NCBI GenBank assembly: GCA_946885745.1
Contig: CAMPGV010000023.1
Location: forward strand, 1 to 12,769
Origin: an uncultured Candidatus Saccharibacteria bacterium
GTDB taxonomy: Bacteria > Patescibacteria > Saccharimonadia > Saccharimonadales > JAEWBQ01
DNA: 12,769 nt
Direction: 5' to 3'
Shown here: positions 1-7,555 of the stretch, piece after piece
Numbering within the stretch: the first letter of the stretch is position 1
Layout: every line of letters begins with the position of its first letter
The notes under the pieces: model-generated
Seen by the model: the letters and a program-made list of their open reading frames with translations, nothing else
Database searches by the model: none
Told to the model about the DNA's origin: nothing
Translations under genes and position numbers: made by a program

Positions 1-2
1 TT

Positions 3-674
3 CATCACTTAGCATGCACAGGAGCTAAGGCAGATGATGGCCTATACGGCGACCAAGAGCGCGATGGTTTTATACTACCAGCTCAACTCAAACAGGCATT
101 TGAAGGTGGCACCCCTAGCTTGATATCGATCACTATTGGCGCCAACGATGCGCGCTGGACTCAGTTTATTCGCCAATGCTATTACATCACCTGCGGCTAC
201 GATATCGATACCGCGCGCTATGCAGCCTATCTTGCCGATCTAAAACTAGAGCTTAATGTTGTCATGGCAAAAATCCACACATTAAGCGGTGGCGCACCCC
301 CTCAAGTTATTGTCACCGGCTACTATCAGCCATTGTCGACAACCGTCTGCAATGATACGGCAGGTCTGACAACGAATGAAATCTCTTGGCTCCGTGCTCG
401 AACTAACGCTCTAAATAACGCCATCAGCGGCACGGTTGCGAAGTACTCATACGCCAAATATGCTCCTGTTGACTTTGCAGGTCATGAGCTTTGCTCAAAT
501 GACCCATGGATACAGAGTCCTGCGCAGGGAGCGCCATTTCATCCCACTGCAGCTGGGCAAGCCGCAATCGCCAATGCTGTTTTTGAAAAATACACGAATC
601 CAGCTCCTCCTGTAGAAACACATTCCTACAGGGAACGCCTGCTTGACTGGTTTAGGCAATACGGAGATTGGTAG
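3..674 (+). CDS. SGNH/GDSL-type secreted esterase, 3' part
   Basis: The reading frame is open from the window edge to a TAG at 672-674, so the N-terminus and the catalytic Ser (GDS block) lie outside. What remains carries the later SGNH blocks: ACTGA near residue 4-8 of the fragment (oxyanion Gly), GAND with N48 (block III), and DPW (D167) followed by FHPTAAGQ with the catalytic H180 (block V). This order fits the Streptomyces scabies esterase-like branch of SGNH hydrolases, which cleave esters in lipids or acylated sugars. At least five cysteines (C5, C59, C64, C116, C164) suggest disulfides and therefore an exported protein; the signal peptide would be upstream. A TTG at 120 could be read as a start but lies inside the conserved domain, so I reject it. 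The next gene begins 9 nt after the stop. Substrate is unknown. Confidence 0.85.
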   Translation, partial: HHLACTGAKADDGLYGDQERDGFILPAQLKQAFEGGTPSLISITIGANDARWTQFIRQCYYITCGYDIDTARYAAYLADLKLELNVVMAKIHTLSGGAPPQVIVTGYYQPLSTTVCNDTAGLTTNEISWLRARTNALNNAISGTVAKYSYAKYAPVDFAGHELCSNDPWIQSPAQGAPFHPTAAGQAAIANAVFEKYTNPAPPVETHSYRERLLDWFRQYGDW

Positions 675-683
675 GGTAAGGCG

Positions 684-1331
684 ATGTGTGGCCGCTACGT
701 TCTCTACGACCTAGAAGCACTCTATCTCCACTATGACCCACCCGCAAAGTTTGACATGTCACCTAACTTCAATGTCGCCCCCAGCCAATCGATGCCTATT
801 GTTACTCAAAACGGTATAGAGATAATGCGCTGGGGACTAATACCGCGATGGGCAAAAAATGAGAAAATCGGCTACCGCCTGATCAATGCCCGCAGTGAAT
901 CAGTTTTTGATAAGCCTATCTGGAAATCTGCGGCATTAAATCGTCGCTGCCTCGTACCTGCTAACGGCTTTTATGAATGGCAGCGGCGCCAAAAAGGCAA
1001 ACAGCCATTCTATATTCACCCAAAAGATCAATCGCTTTTTATGTTTGCCGGCATATGGGAGACATGGCAGCATGAAGACAGGGAACTACACACCTACTCC
1101 ATTTTAACGACTACCCCAAATAAGGAAATGACCGCCGTTCATAATAGAATGCCGGTCATTTTACATAAAGAAGACCAGGCGCAATGGCTTGCAGCCGATA
1201 CAAAGGAAGATCTTGAACTGCTACTTATGCCGTACGCCGACCACATGCTTGAAATGTTTGAAGTCAGCAAGTCGGTCAATGTCGTAAAGTTCAACGACAA
1301 TCGTCTCATTATGCCAATTAACAGCCACTAA
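684..1331 (+). CDS. SRAP domain protein (YedK/HMCES family)
   Basis: This is a full-length 215-aa SRAP protein. Family members form a covalent thiazolidine crosslink through Cys2 with abasic sites in single-stranded DNA and so protect replication forks. The chemistry residues are all visible: C2 directly after Met (MCGRY), N68 in NARSE, E98 in GFYEW and H153 in HNRMP. Their mutual spacing is the same as I recall for E. coli YedK (N75, E105, H160). Other family motifs are NVAPSQ at 30-35 and MRWGLIPRWA at 48-57. The ATG must be right because Cys2 is the catalytic residue after Met removal. TAGGGTAAGG just upstream can act as the ribosome binding site. The gene starts 9 nt after the esterase and probably shares its transcript. 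Its stop overlaps the stop of the convergent lipid kinase by 4 nt (1328-1331). Confidence 0.93.
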   Translation: MCGRYVLYDLEALYLHYDPPAKFDMSPNFNVAPSQSMPIVTQNGIEIMRWGLIPRWAKNEKIGYRLINARSESVFDKPIWKSAALNRRCLVPANGFYEWQRRQKGKQPFYIHPKDQSLFMFAGIWETWQHEDRELHTYSILTTTPNKEMTAVHNRMPVILHKEDQAQWLAADTKEDLELLLMPYADHMLEMFEVSKSVNVVKFNDNRLIMPINSH

Positions 1332-2206
1332 ATAATGCAGCGCAGGTTACCAGGCTCAACGCGCACTCGCACCTGAGTACCAGCAGACAAGTAATATACT
1401 TCGCCATCCAATTGGATTGACGTTTTACGCGTGCAGGTGAAGACATAAGACTTCACGCGCAGTTCTGTCTTAAACCCGGCAAACGCACCCCGCACAAAAT
1501 GCAGAAGAAGAGAGAAGAAGTGCTTGCTTTCACTTTCGGTTACTTCCATTTTACCGTCAGTGAATGACGCGTTTTCGGTCAGCGCTAGTACCTTTGACAT
1601 GCGCGCTATATTACTAAAAATAACACTGTCATAGCGATAAGTACGGCCGTTACGACGGATCTTAACTGGACTATGTGTAAAGAAGTGAGTTGCTACAATC
1701 CAAGCTTCGCGGAACCGATTGAGCTTGGTCTTAGTAAGTGTCTCCCCGATATGCGAGGTGAGTCCGATTCCTGCGTATGAATGCGCATAACGCGTCCATG
1801 GCTTGCCGTCGATTTGAGCATCAACTCTGATCGTGTCGATTGTCGTGGCCTGCACGCGCAATATACGATCAACGACATCTTCGGTATGAATCGCGTTATA
1901 ATGATCGTTCGCGTTACCCCCCGGCAGCAGACCGGTAATAACTTTATTGTCAGGCACACTCAGTACACCATTGATCAAATCATGATAACTACCATCGCCA
2001 CTTGATGAAATCAGAATACAAGGCTTACCCCGAAGGGCGTACTCACGAGCCATTTCTTCACTATGACCTGCATGTTTTGTCGCTACGCAGGTCACATCAA
2101 TCGACTTCTTCGCCGCTTTTAATTGCTTTGCGAAAAGAAATGCCTGCTCTTTACTAGGTCCTGTACTATAGGGATTATAGATAATAACAATTGGCGGCAC
2201 TTTCAT
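1328..2206 (-). CDS. diacylglycerol/lipid kinase family protein (DAGK catalytic domain)
   Basis: The 292-aa protein has the layout of the bacterial DgkB/YegS-type lipid kinases, which phosphorylate diacylglycerol or related lipids at the inner face of the membrane. The nucleotide-binding motifs are NPYSTG at residues 11-16, SSSGDGSYHDLINGV at 67-81 (the GGDGT loop) and PGGNAND at 95-101. The C-terminal half is the beta-rich domain ending with IQLDGEVYY, the usual DGE motif. Small departures from the family are SSGDGS in place of GGDGT and GGNAND in place of GGTGND; the core G-D-G is kept. The ATG follows the stop of the DUF475 gene after only 3 nt, with no clear Shine-Dalgarno, so translation is probably coupled. 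An alternative reading is a sphingosine/NAD kinase relative; the exact substrate cannot be told. Confidence 0.88.
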   Translation of the reverse strand: MKVPPIVIIYNPYSTGPSKEQAFLFAKQLKAAKKSIDVTCVATKHAGHSEEMAREYALRGKPCILISSSGDGSYHDLINGVLSVPDNKVITGLLPGGNANDHYNAIHTEDVVDRILRVQATTIDTIRVDAQIDGKPWTRYAHSYAGIGLTSHIGETLTKTKLNRFREAWIVATHFFTHSPVKIRRNGRTYRYDSVIFSNIARMSKVLALTENASFTDGKMEVTESESKHFFSLLLHFVRGAFAGFKTELRVKSYVFTCTRKTSIQLDGEVYYLSAGTQVRVRVEPGNLRCII

Positions 2207-2209
2207 AGA

Positions 2210-3268
2210 TTAACCAATTGTTACGACATCTTCCGGTGTCTCATCACGCTTCGAAGCAACAATAGAGGCGGCGATAATTGCTACACCAACAATACCCGCA
2301 ATCGCCTCAGGGATACCAAAGAACAGGCTAGTAATGAGGAAAATTGCCAACACGCCAATCGTATAATGAGCACCGTGCTCTAGGTAATGGTACGTATGAA
2401 GGGTCTTGTGATGCACCATGTAAAGCGTGAACGAGCGCACCCACAGGGCGCCGACGCCAAGACCGATAGCAATCAAAATAACATTATTCGTAATCGCAAA
2501 GGCGCCAATAACGCCATCTAGACTGAAGCTCGCATCGAGCACTTCAAGATAAAGAAATGCCGTGAAGCCAGCAAGGCCAGTTTTAACCAACGTCTTGCCC
2601 GCAACCGCCTTGGCGTTTTGCCGACGACTAAACAGCTCGGTAAGCCCCTTGATCGCAAGATACAAGCCGATACCGAACAACCCAGCGCGAAGCGTTTCAG
2701 CAGGATGGGCGTTGAATGGCAGGAGTGCTACAATACCAGTAATCACAACACTGATAACCGTAGGCATCCAACTGTGACCAATCTTCTGCAAAGCACGCTC
2801 AAACTTCTTAAGCCATAGCACGTCACGGCGTCGATCAAGGAAGAAATCAAGGGTTAACATTGTCAGGAACATACCGCCAAATGATGCGATACTTGGATGC
2901 GCTGCATGAATTTTTTCCGCGTACTCATCCGGTCGATTAAGCGCAAGGTCCACAACCTCGTTCCATCCCAGACCGGCACCAAGCATAACAACAGCAATAG
3001 GGAAGACGATACGCATACCAAATACCGCAATCAAAATACCTACTGTCATGAACATCTTCTGCCAAAATGGACTCATCGTATTAAGGATACGAGCATTAAT
3101 AATTGCGTTATCAAAACTAAAAGTCATTTCGATTACAATAAGGGCAAGCGTCAGTAACGCAGCCTGGAGGCCAAGCGTAGCACCCACAAAAACGAGAGCG
3201 GAGAGGCTAATAAGAACAGAGACGGCAAAAATGCGTGCCGGGGAGTGGGGTTTAAAAAGATGATGCAT
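2210..3268 (-). CDS. DUF475/TerC-like integral membrane protein
   Basis: From the ATG at 3268 this gives a 352-aa polytopic membrane protein with about nine hydrophobic segments. Two repeated acidic motifs lie inside the membrane part: EMTFSFDNA (E47, D53, N54) and LEVLDASFSLDG (E242, D245, D251). These match the DUF475 branch of the TerC/LysE-type superfamily, whose better known relatives handle divalent metals such as Mn2+. A GTG at 3319 would add 17 residues, but a TATAAT -10 box at 3276-3281 ends 7 nt before the ATG at 3268, so I prefer that start and a leaderless mRNA. The lipid kinase follows after 3 nt and is very likely in the same operon. Transport function is inferred from the family only. 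Confidence 0.85.
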   Translation of the reverse strand: MHHLFKPHSPARIFAVSVLISLSALVFVGATLGLQAALLTLALIVIEMTFSFDNAIINARILNTMSPFWQKMFMTVGILIAVFGMRIVFPIAVVMLGAGLGWNEVVDLALNRPDEYAEKIHAAHPSIASFGGMFLTMLTLDFFLDRRRDVLWLKKFERALQKIGHSWMPTVISVVITGIVALLPFNAHPAETLRAGLFGIGLYLAIKGLTELFSRRQNAKAVAGKTLVKTGLAGFTAFLYLEVLDASFSLDGVIGAFAITNNVILIAIGLGVGALWVRSFTLYMVHHKTLHTYHYLEHGAHYTIGVLAIFLITSLFFGIPEAIAGIVGVAIIAASIVASKRDETPEDVVTIG

Positions 3269-3281
3269 ATTCACTATTATA
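3266..3281 (-). promoter_or_regulatory. -10 element giving leaderless mRNA of the DUF475 gene
   Basis: On the minus strand TATAAT (3281 to 3276) is followed by 7 nt and then the ATG at 3268-3266. A transcript started at the usual distance would begin at or next to the A of the ATG. No convincing -35 box is seen at 17 nt. Confidence 0.6.
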
Positions 3282-3324
3282 CAGATTATTCGTAAGCATA
3301 GGCGTGTATATCGCGGCACATATT

Positions 3325-3343
3325 TGCTATACTGTCATATATG
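3325..3343 (+). promoter_or_regulatory. extended -10 element giving leaderless mRNA of the P-loop kinase gene
   Basis: TGCTATACT at 3325-3333 is an extended -10 (TGn plus TATACT), followed by 7 nt and the ATG at 3341. The spacing puts the transcription start at the ATG. It is divergent from the promoter of the DUF475 gene, with 46 bp between the two -10 boxes. Confidence 0.6.
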
Positions 3344-3946
3344 AAATCCTTGAGTCTCACTAAGCCGCACGTGATTGTCATGGTAGGGGTACCTGGCAGC
3401 GGCAAAAGCTTTTTTGCAGAAAAATTTGCCGAGACCTTCCACGCGCCCTATCTATGTCGCGACAAGGTAGTGAGCCTTGTCCGGGACAGTGCGGCAGCAG
3501 ATAAACTTATTTTGATGAATCTTGCGGAGTTCATGAAGACAAAGCATTCAATCATCATCGAAGGCCCCACACTTAGTCGTGCCGAGCGCACCGAAATCAA
3601 CAAGCTTGCCCGCAAATCCGGCTACGAGGTGCTCCTTGTTTGGGTACAGACACACCCAGATACTGCAAAGACGCGCAGCCTCAAGGCAAGCAAGAGTGCA
3701 ACCATACAGTCTGTACGCACGCCAGACGATTACGACCAACAGGCAAAGCGCTTCAACCCACCAACTGCGCAGGAGAGGCCTGTTGTCATCAGCGGGATGC
3801 ACACCTATGCCACCCAGGTACGCGCCGTACTCAAAAAACTCTCTCAGGATCGCACCGAAACCACAACCCAGGCTCGTCCTCCGGCACGCGAAGTGCCACC
3901 AACAGCACCGAAGCCACCTCAACGTCGCAATATCACCATCAACTAG
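3341..3946 (+). CDS. P-loop AAA_33/zeta-toxin-like kinase
   Basis: This 201-aa protein opens with a beta strand (HVIVMVG) and a Walker A motif GVPGSGKS at residues 16-23. FFAEKFAE follows, then YLCRDKVV with the Asp expected of small-molecule or nucleic-acid kinases, and an IIIEGPTLSRAERTEI strand. The arrangement is that of AAA_33 P-loop kinases, a group that includes zeta toxin, polynucleotide kinase and sugar kinases; the phosphate acceptor is unknown. The last 35-40 residues are rich in Pro, Thr, Gln and Arg and look disordered. There is no antitoxin-like gene beside it, so I do not call it a toxin. The YgjP-type metallopeptidase starts 3 nt after its stop, which suggests a two-gene unit read from the promoter directly at the start codon. 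Confidence 0.8.
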   Translation: MKSLSLTKPHVIVMVGVPGSGKSFFAEKFAETFHAPYLCRDKVVSLVRDSAAADKLILMNLAEFMKTKHSIIIEGPTLSRAERTEINKLARKSGYEVLLVWVQTHPDTAKTRSLKASKSATIQSVRTPDDYDQQAKRFNPPTAQERPVVISGMHTYATQVRAVLKKLSQDRTETTTQARPPAREVPPTAPKPPQRRNITIN

Positions 3947-3949
3947 ACC

Positions 3950-4645
3950 ATGCCCACAATCAATGACGAAGAATTTGGAACGATCAACCTGCGGCGCACC
4001 GCCAAGGCTCGATACGTCCGTATTCGAGTTGCACCAGACGGTCGCCTCCGAGGCTCAATGCCGCTGTACGCGCCACTTTTTCTTGCAAAGCAACTTGTTA
4101 AAAATTCCCGCGCCCAACTTCGAGAAATGATTCGCGAGCAACATGCCGATACGATATTCACGCCTGGTATGCGAATCGGCAAGAGTCACACACTTATCGT
4201 GCAGCCAACAACCCGAAAGTCTCTTCGTGTTACACGTCACGGCCAGCAAATACTTGTCGAGCTGCCCGCCGAAGCGTCACTTCAACACCCGGACGTCCAC
4301 CGAAAAGTTCGCGATACCATGATTGAAGCCCTTCGGGTCGAAGCTAAGAGCTATCTACCAAAACGACTAGCCTACCTGGCAAATCAACACGGCTTCTCTT
4401 ATAGCAGTGTTCGGTTCTCACATGCCAGTAGCCGATGGGGAAGTTGCAGTAGCAACGGAACAATCAGTCTTAATATCGCCCTGATGAAGCTCCCGTTTGA
4501 ACTAATTGACTACGTCCTTATTCACGAACTGAGCCATACACAAGAGATGAATCACGGCGAAAGCTTCTGGGAACTAGTGGAAGCAGGGGATCCACATTAC
4601 AAGCAGCATCGTGCAGAACTTAAAAAAGAAACGCCATCTATTTAA
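3950..4645 (+). CDS. YgjP-like (DUF45/SprT-like) zinc metallopeptidase
   Basis: The 231-aa protein has an N-terminal beta-rich region and a C-terminal zinc peptidase core. Visible are SRWGSCSSNGTISLN, the family signature before the active site, then LIDYVLIHELSH with HELSH at 192-196 (zinc ligands H192 and H196, general base E193), and a third ligand H202 in NHGESFW. This is the YgjP/WLM-type pattern (COG1451), which is also found in a subunit of some restriction systems, though nothing here points to restriction. The ATG lies 3 nt after the stop of the P-loop kinase gene. Substrate is unknown. Confidence 0.88.
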   Translation: MPTINDEEFGTINLRRTAKARYVRIRVAPDGRLRGSMPLYAPLFLAKQLVKNSRAQLREMIREQHADTIFTPGMRIGKSHTLIVQPTTRKSLRVTRHGQQILVELPAEASLQHPDVHRKVRDTMIEALRVEAKSYLPKRLAYLANQHGFSYSSVRFSHASSRWGSCSSNGTISLNIALMKLPFELIDYVLIHELSHTQEMNHGESFWELVEAGDPHYKQHRAELKKETPSI

Positions 4646-4669
4646 AAAGGTTACGTTTCACTATATAAT
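4641..4669 (+). promoter_or_regulatory. promoter of the histidine kinase gene
   Basis: TTTAAA at 4641-4646 (4 of 6 match to the -35) and TATAAT at 4664-4669 are separated by 17 nt. The -10 ends 10 nt before the ATG at 4680, so the mRNA would be leaderless or nearly so. The -35 overlaps the stop codon of the metallopeptidase gene. Confidence 0.55.
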
Positions 4670-4679
4670 AAGGCCAACT

Positions 4680-6308
4680 ATGTTTGGGGGTGGGATGACA
4701 GTAAATCAGCAGACTGCGAGAATTATTCGCTTAGCTGGGCTATTGCTGCCATTTGTCTTGCTTATCTACGGAGTGCTCGTGCACACCGGAAGCGTCGATC
4801 AGACCAACTACACAGGGATGACGACCCTTGTCACTATACTGACTCCTTGGATTATCTTAGCCACTCTTCTTTATGTAAGCCCAGTCAAGAACCGTACCGA
4901 CGCTCTCACGCGCATTATAAGCTATCACCTATTTGCAGGCCTCTATGTGTTGTTTGTGGCAGGATTTTCAGCACCATTCATTGCGGCGTGGGTACTCCTG
5001 TTTATGGTCTCCTACGCTTACTTCTCTCATAAAGGCCTGTCTGCAAGCATTGCGTTTCTAATAGCAGTTGCGCTACTCAACATAGCACTCCATACCGCCA
5101 ATCCGGGTGCTCTCGTTAATACTCTTTTAGCCCTACTGGCAATCCTCTCAATCGGTCTTATTGCGATAGCCATTGGTCGATCACAAGAGATTGACGGTGC
5201 GGAGTTAAATCGCAGCAAAGCAGAAGAGAGTCTGCAGCGCGACCGTATTCTCACTATTGTTAACAACCTGGCAGACGCGGTTCTTAGTGTCGACAAAGAC
5301 GGCGTGATTCGCGTATATAACTCGGCTAGTCTCAATCTACTCGACACAAACACCAGCCTTAACGGCCACCATATCAACGAAATCATCACCCTCTATGATA
5401 CTGATGAAAAGCCTGTTGATCTATTCACAGAGCTGCGTAAGTCTCGTTCTGCGGTCGTACGTGACGACCTTTCGCTCCATATCGAAGAAGACAAGCTGCG
5501 TCTTGAGTTAACCTTTTCACCGATTCGCGGCAATTTCAGCAAGTCAAAGCGTAGCGCGGCGCATGACGGCTATATTATCATCTTACGGGACATCACCAAG
5601 GCTAAGAGTCTTGAAGAAGAACGGGACGAATTTATTAGTGTGGTTAGCCATGAATTGCGCACGCCAATCACGATTGCCGAGGGAACTATCAGTAACGTCC
5701 AGCTCATGATGGAACGCCCGGATATCGCCAAAAATATCCTCAAAGAGGGTATTACGACCGCTCATGAGCAAGTTATCTTCCTGTCGAAAATGGTAAATGA
5801 TCTCTCGACACTGTCGCGCGCCGAGCGTGGCGTTGCGGACACTCCCGAGCTCATTGATGTGCGCTCACTGGTGAATGATCTCTACGGTGAGTACGCCTCT
5901 CATGCAGAGAAGAAAGGCCTCCACTTCAACCTTGATCTTGGCATGAGGCTTGGTCATGTATCGGCGAGCCGCCTATACCTCAAAGAGCTTCTTCAGAACT
6001 TCATTACAAACTCTATCAAGTACACCAAAGAGGGCAGCGTCACTTTGTCTGTCAGCAACAAAAACGGTATCGTTTCATTTAGTGTTAAAGATACAGGTAT
6101 CGGCATTAGTAAGTCCGACCAAGCAAAAATCTTTAATAAGTTTTACCGCTCAGAAGATTATCGCACCCGCGAAACCGGCGGCACTGGGCTTGGACTTTAT
6201 GTTGCAGTTAAGCTCGCTAAAAAGCTTGGCACTAAAATCGACCTTACTAGCCGACTCAATCACGGCTCTACATTCAGCTTCGCATTGCCAGAAGAAACTA
6301 AAGAATAA
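4680..6308 (+). CDS. membrane sensor histidine kinase with PAS domain
   Basis: From the ATG at 4680 the product has 542 residues. About six hydrophobic helices fill roughly residues 10-180, followed by a short charged linker and a PAS domain (about 185-265, starting RDRILTIVNNLADAVLSV). The HisKA dimerisation helix carries SHELRTP with the phospho-acceptor H324. The ATPase domain shows the N box (ELLQNFITNSIKYT from 436), G1 DTGIGIS from 471, the F box KIFNKFYRS and G2 GGTGLG at 500-505. All catalytic motifs are intact. A GTG at 4611 and an ATG at 4695 are other possible starts; 4611 lies before the promoter and inside the previous gene, while 4695 follows a G-rich stretch. No response regulator is encoded nearby, so this is an orphan kinase whose partner must be elsewhere. 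Confidence 0.93.
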   Translation: MFGGGMTVNQQTARIIRLAGLLLPFVLLIYGVLVHTGSVDQTNYTGMTTLVTILTPWIILATLLYVSPVKNRTDALTRIISYHLFAGLYVLFVAGFSAPFIAAWVLLFMVSYAYFSHKGLSASIAFLIAVALLNIALHTANPGALVNTLLALLAILSIGLIAIAIGRSQEIDGAELNRSKAEESLQRDRILTIVNNLADAVLSVDKDGVIRVYNSASLNLLDTNTSLNGHHINEIITLYDTDEKPVDLFTELRKSRSAVVRDDLSLHIEEDKLRLELTFSPIRGNFSKSKRSAAHDGYIIILRDITKAKSLEEERDEFISVVSHELRTPITIAEGTISNVQLMMERPDIAKNILKEGITTAHEQVIFLSKMVNDLSTLSRAERGVADTPELIDVRSLVNDLYGEYASHAEKKGLHFNLDLGMRLGHVSASRLYLKELLQNFITNSIKYTKEGSVTLSVSNKNGIVSFSVKDTGIGISKSDQAKIFNKFYRSEDYRTRETGGTGLGLYVAVKLAKKLGTKIDLTSRLNHGSTFSFALPEETKE

Positions 6309-6311
6309 TTC

Positions 6312-7457
6312 CTACTTATCTATAACAATATAGTCATCTTGCATCACTGGAGCAGTGACCAGGCGGCCCTTCCATGTAATGGTATTGGTCATATACCCAA
6401 TGACGCTCGCGACTAAAAGATAGATTTCTTGCACAACCACAAATGGCCATACGATAGCCGCAACCCACGCACCGCCCAGTCTTACGCGGGCGCAGTATAC
6501 GCCGTAAAGCAACGAGAAGCCAAGCGAAAGTGCCGCAAACCAAATACCGACCACCGTATCACGGTTAGCGAGCGCAAAAACCACACCTACTAGTGGCAAG
6601 TTCATAAATAATAGTAAGAAAATCGCGCCAAGTGCGTTTACTGGCGCGCTGCCAACCATAGGATAGAGTAACCGACGACTCGTCTCGAGCTGTGAACTCC
6701 ACTTCTTCTCTTGATATACATTTAACTGCCGACTGCCAAGTAGGAAGTGGTAACGCTTTGTCCCCAGGCGCTCGGCGAGGCGTTGTTCCGGGCGAATATC
6801 ACCCGCATACGTCGTAAAACCACCGCACTCATCTAGTAAGACATCGCGGTCAATCAACCATATGGCACTCGTCGTTGCCGGCGTCTGGCGACCAGAAAGA
6901 AGCACCTCCCATAAGTACCGTAGAGGTGTAAATAGTACACGAAGACTGAAGTGATCACGCTGCAACGGCAACACAGATACCATGTCGACAGCCTCAGCCG
7001 CACTATAGCCGACTAACTGGCTGATTGTTGTCGGACCAACCTTGGTGTCAACATCCAGAAAGACAACTTTTGATCCACTTGCTTCACGGGCCAAAATCGA
7101 TAAAGCATGATTTTTACCAAGCCAACCATCAGGCAGGGGAACACCCGGCACAAAACGCACACCCGCATGCGCAAATGAGCGCACGAGCATCGAGGTATTG
7201 TCATCAGAGTTATCATCAAACACCACAATTTCGATCTTTGGATAATCGCTCGCCAGCACCCTCTCAAGACATTCGGCAAGCGCATGTGTTTCATTGCGCG
7301 CAGGTATACACACCGAGACACTTGGAATGTCTCCTGCCAAGGCAGACGTTTTTTTAATGGTGAAGCGGCGCAGCGCAATACTGAGGCGTACAGCCATAAA
7401 AGCCAGCAGTACTGTCAATACACTTCCGATACCGATAGTTAGGATAGGCTCAAGCAC
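6312..7457 (-). CDS. membrane-anchored family 2 glycosyltransferase
   Basis: The 381-aa protein starts with GTG and an N-terminal membrane helix (about 5-29). The GT-A domain follows: VCIPARNE at 49-56, VVFDDNSDDNT at 78-88, GWLGKNHAL at 111-119, and the metal/nucleotide-binding DVD at 135-137. Three or four helices close the C-terminus. GWLGKNHAL and the C-terminal membrane region resemble GT2 enzymes such as CrtQ (diaponeurosporenoate glycosyltransferase) and related lipid glycosyltransferases, so a polyprenol, carotenoid or lipid acceptor at the inner membrane is likely but not proven. The stop lies 3 nt from that of the histidine kinase (tail to tail). Its start diverges from secE. Confidence 0.87.
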   Translation of the reverse strand: MLEPILTIGIGSVLTVLLAFMAVRLSIALRRFTIKKTSALAGDIPSVSVCIPARNETHALAECLERVLASDYPKIEIVVFDDNSDDNTSMLVRSFAHAGVRFVPGVPLPDGWLGKNHALSILAREASGSKVVFLDVDTKVGPTTISQLVGYSAAEAVDMVSVLPLQRDHFSLRVLFTPLRYLWEVLLSGRQTPATTSAIWLIDRDVLLDECGGFTTYAGDIRPEQRLAERLGTKRYHFLLGSRQLNVYQEKKWSSQLETSRRLLYPMVGSAPVNALGAIFLLLFMNLPLVGVVFALANRDTVVGIWFAALSLGFSLLYGVYCARVRLGGAWVAAIVWPFVVVQEIYLLVASVIGYMTNTITWKGRLVTAPVMQDDYIVIDK

Positions 7458-7475
7458 AATACCCGTATGATATCA
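7455..7475 (-). promoter_or_regulatory. extended -10 upstream of the glycosyltransferase
   Basis: On the minus strand TGATATCAT (7475 to 7467) reads as an extended -10 and is followed by 9 nt and the GTG start at 7457. The mRNA would be leaderless or have a leader of a few bases. No good -35 is visible. Confidence 0.45.
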
Positions 7476-7478
7476 TCC

Positions 7479-7507
7479 TTGACGAAATAGGGGTAGCTAG
7501 CTACAAT
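7479..7507 (+). promoter_or_regulatory. sigma70-type promoter of secE-nusG
   Basis: TTGACG at 7479-7484 and TACAAT at 7502-7507 have an ideal 17-nt spacer. Transcription would start near 7514. The TACAAT form of the -10 recurs before rplK and rplA. Confidence 0.75.
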
Positions 7508-7517
7508 ATTACTTGAC

Positions 7518-7535
7518 AGTCTGCACATGCAGACT
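7518..7535 (+). promoter_or_regulatory. 5' stem-loop in the secE-nusG leader
   Basis: AGTCTGC and GCAGACT form a perfect 7-bp stem around an ACAT loop, beginning within a few bases of the predicted transcript start and followed by TTTTAATTT. Its position at the extreme 5' end suggests an mRNA-stabilising or regulatory hairpin. It resembles a small terminator but stands only about 20 nt into the transcript. Confidence 0.55.
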
Positions 7536-7555
7536 TTTTAATTTGGAGAGTTATT

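Noticed and set aside
120..674. TTG at 120 as the start of the esterase gene
   Set aside because: The frame is open to the window edge, and the upstream residues contain the conserved ACTGA block of SGNH hydrolases.
3269..3319. GTG start adding 17 residues to the DUF475 protein
   Set aside because: A TATAAT box lies inside this stretch, 7 nt before the ATG at 3268, and the extra residues do not look like a conserved part.
3341..3946. Zeta toxin of a toxin-antitoxin pair
   Set aside because: No small antitoxin gene is adjacent; the downstream gene is a metallopeptidase, and the upstream neighbour is divergent.
3548..4130. Long open frames overlapping the P-loop kinase and metallopeptidase genes in other frames (3548-3922 minus, 3579-4130 plus)
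   Set aside because: Composition is Arg/Ser/Cys-rich with no motif; they are shadows of the two real genes, whose motifs are clear.
4611..4679. GTG start for the histidine kinase inside the metallopeptidase gene
   Set aside because: The Lys/Arg-rich added residues overlap the previous gene and precede the promoter at 4641-4669.
7518..7542. secE leader hairpin as a terminator for an upstream plus-strand gene
   Set aside because: No plus-strand gene ends nearby, and the promoter for secE lies directly before it.
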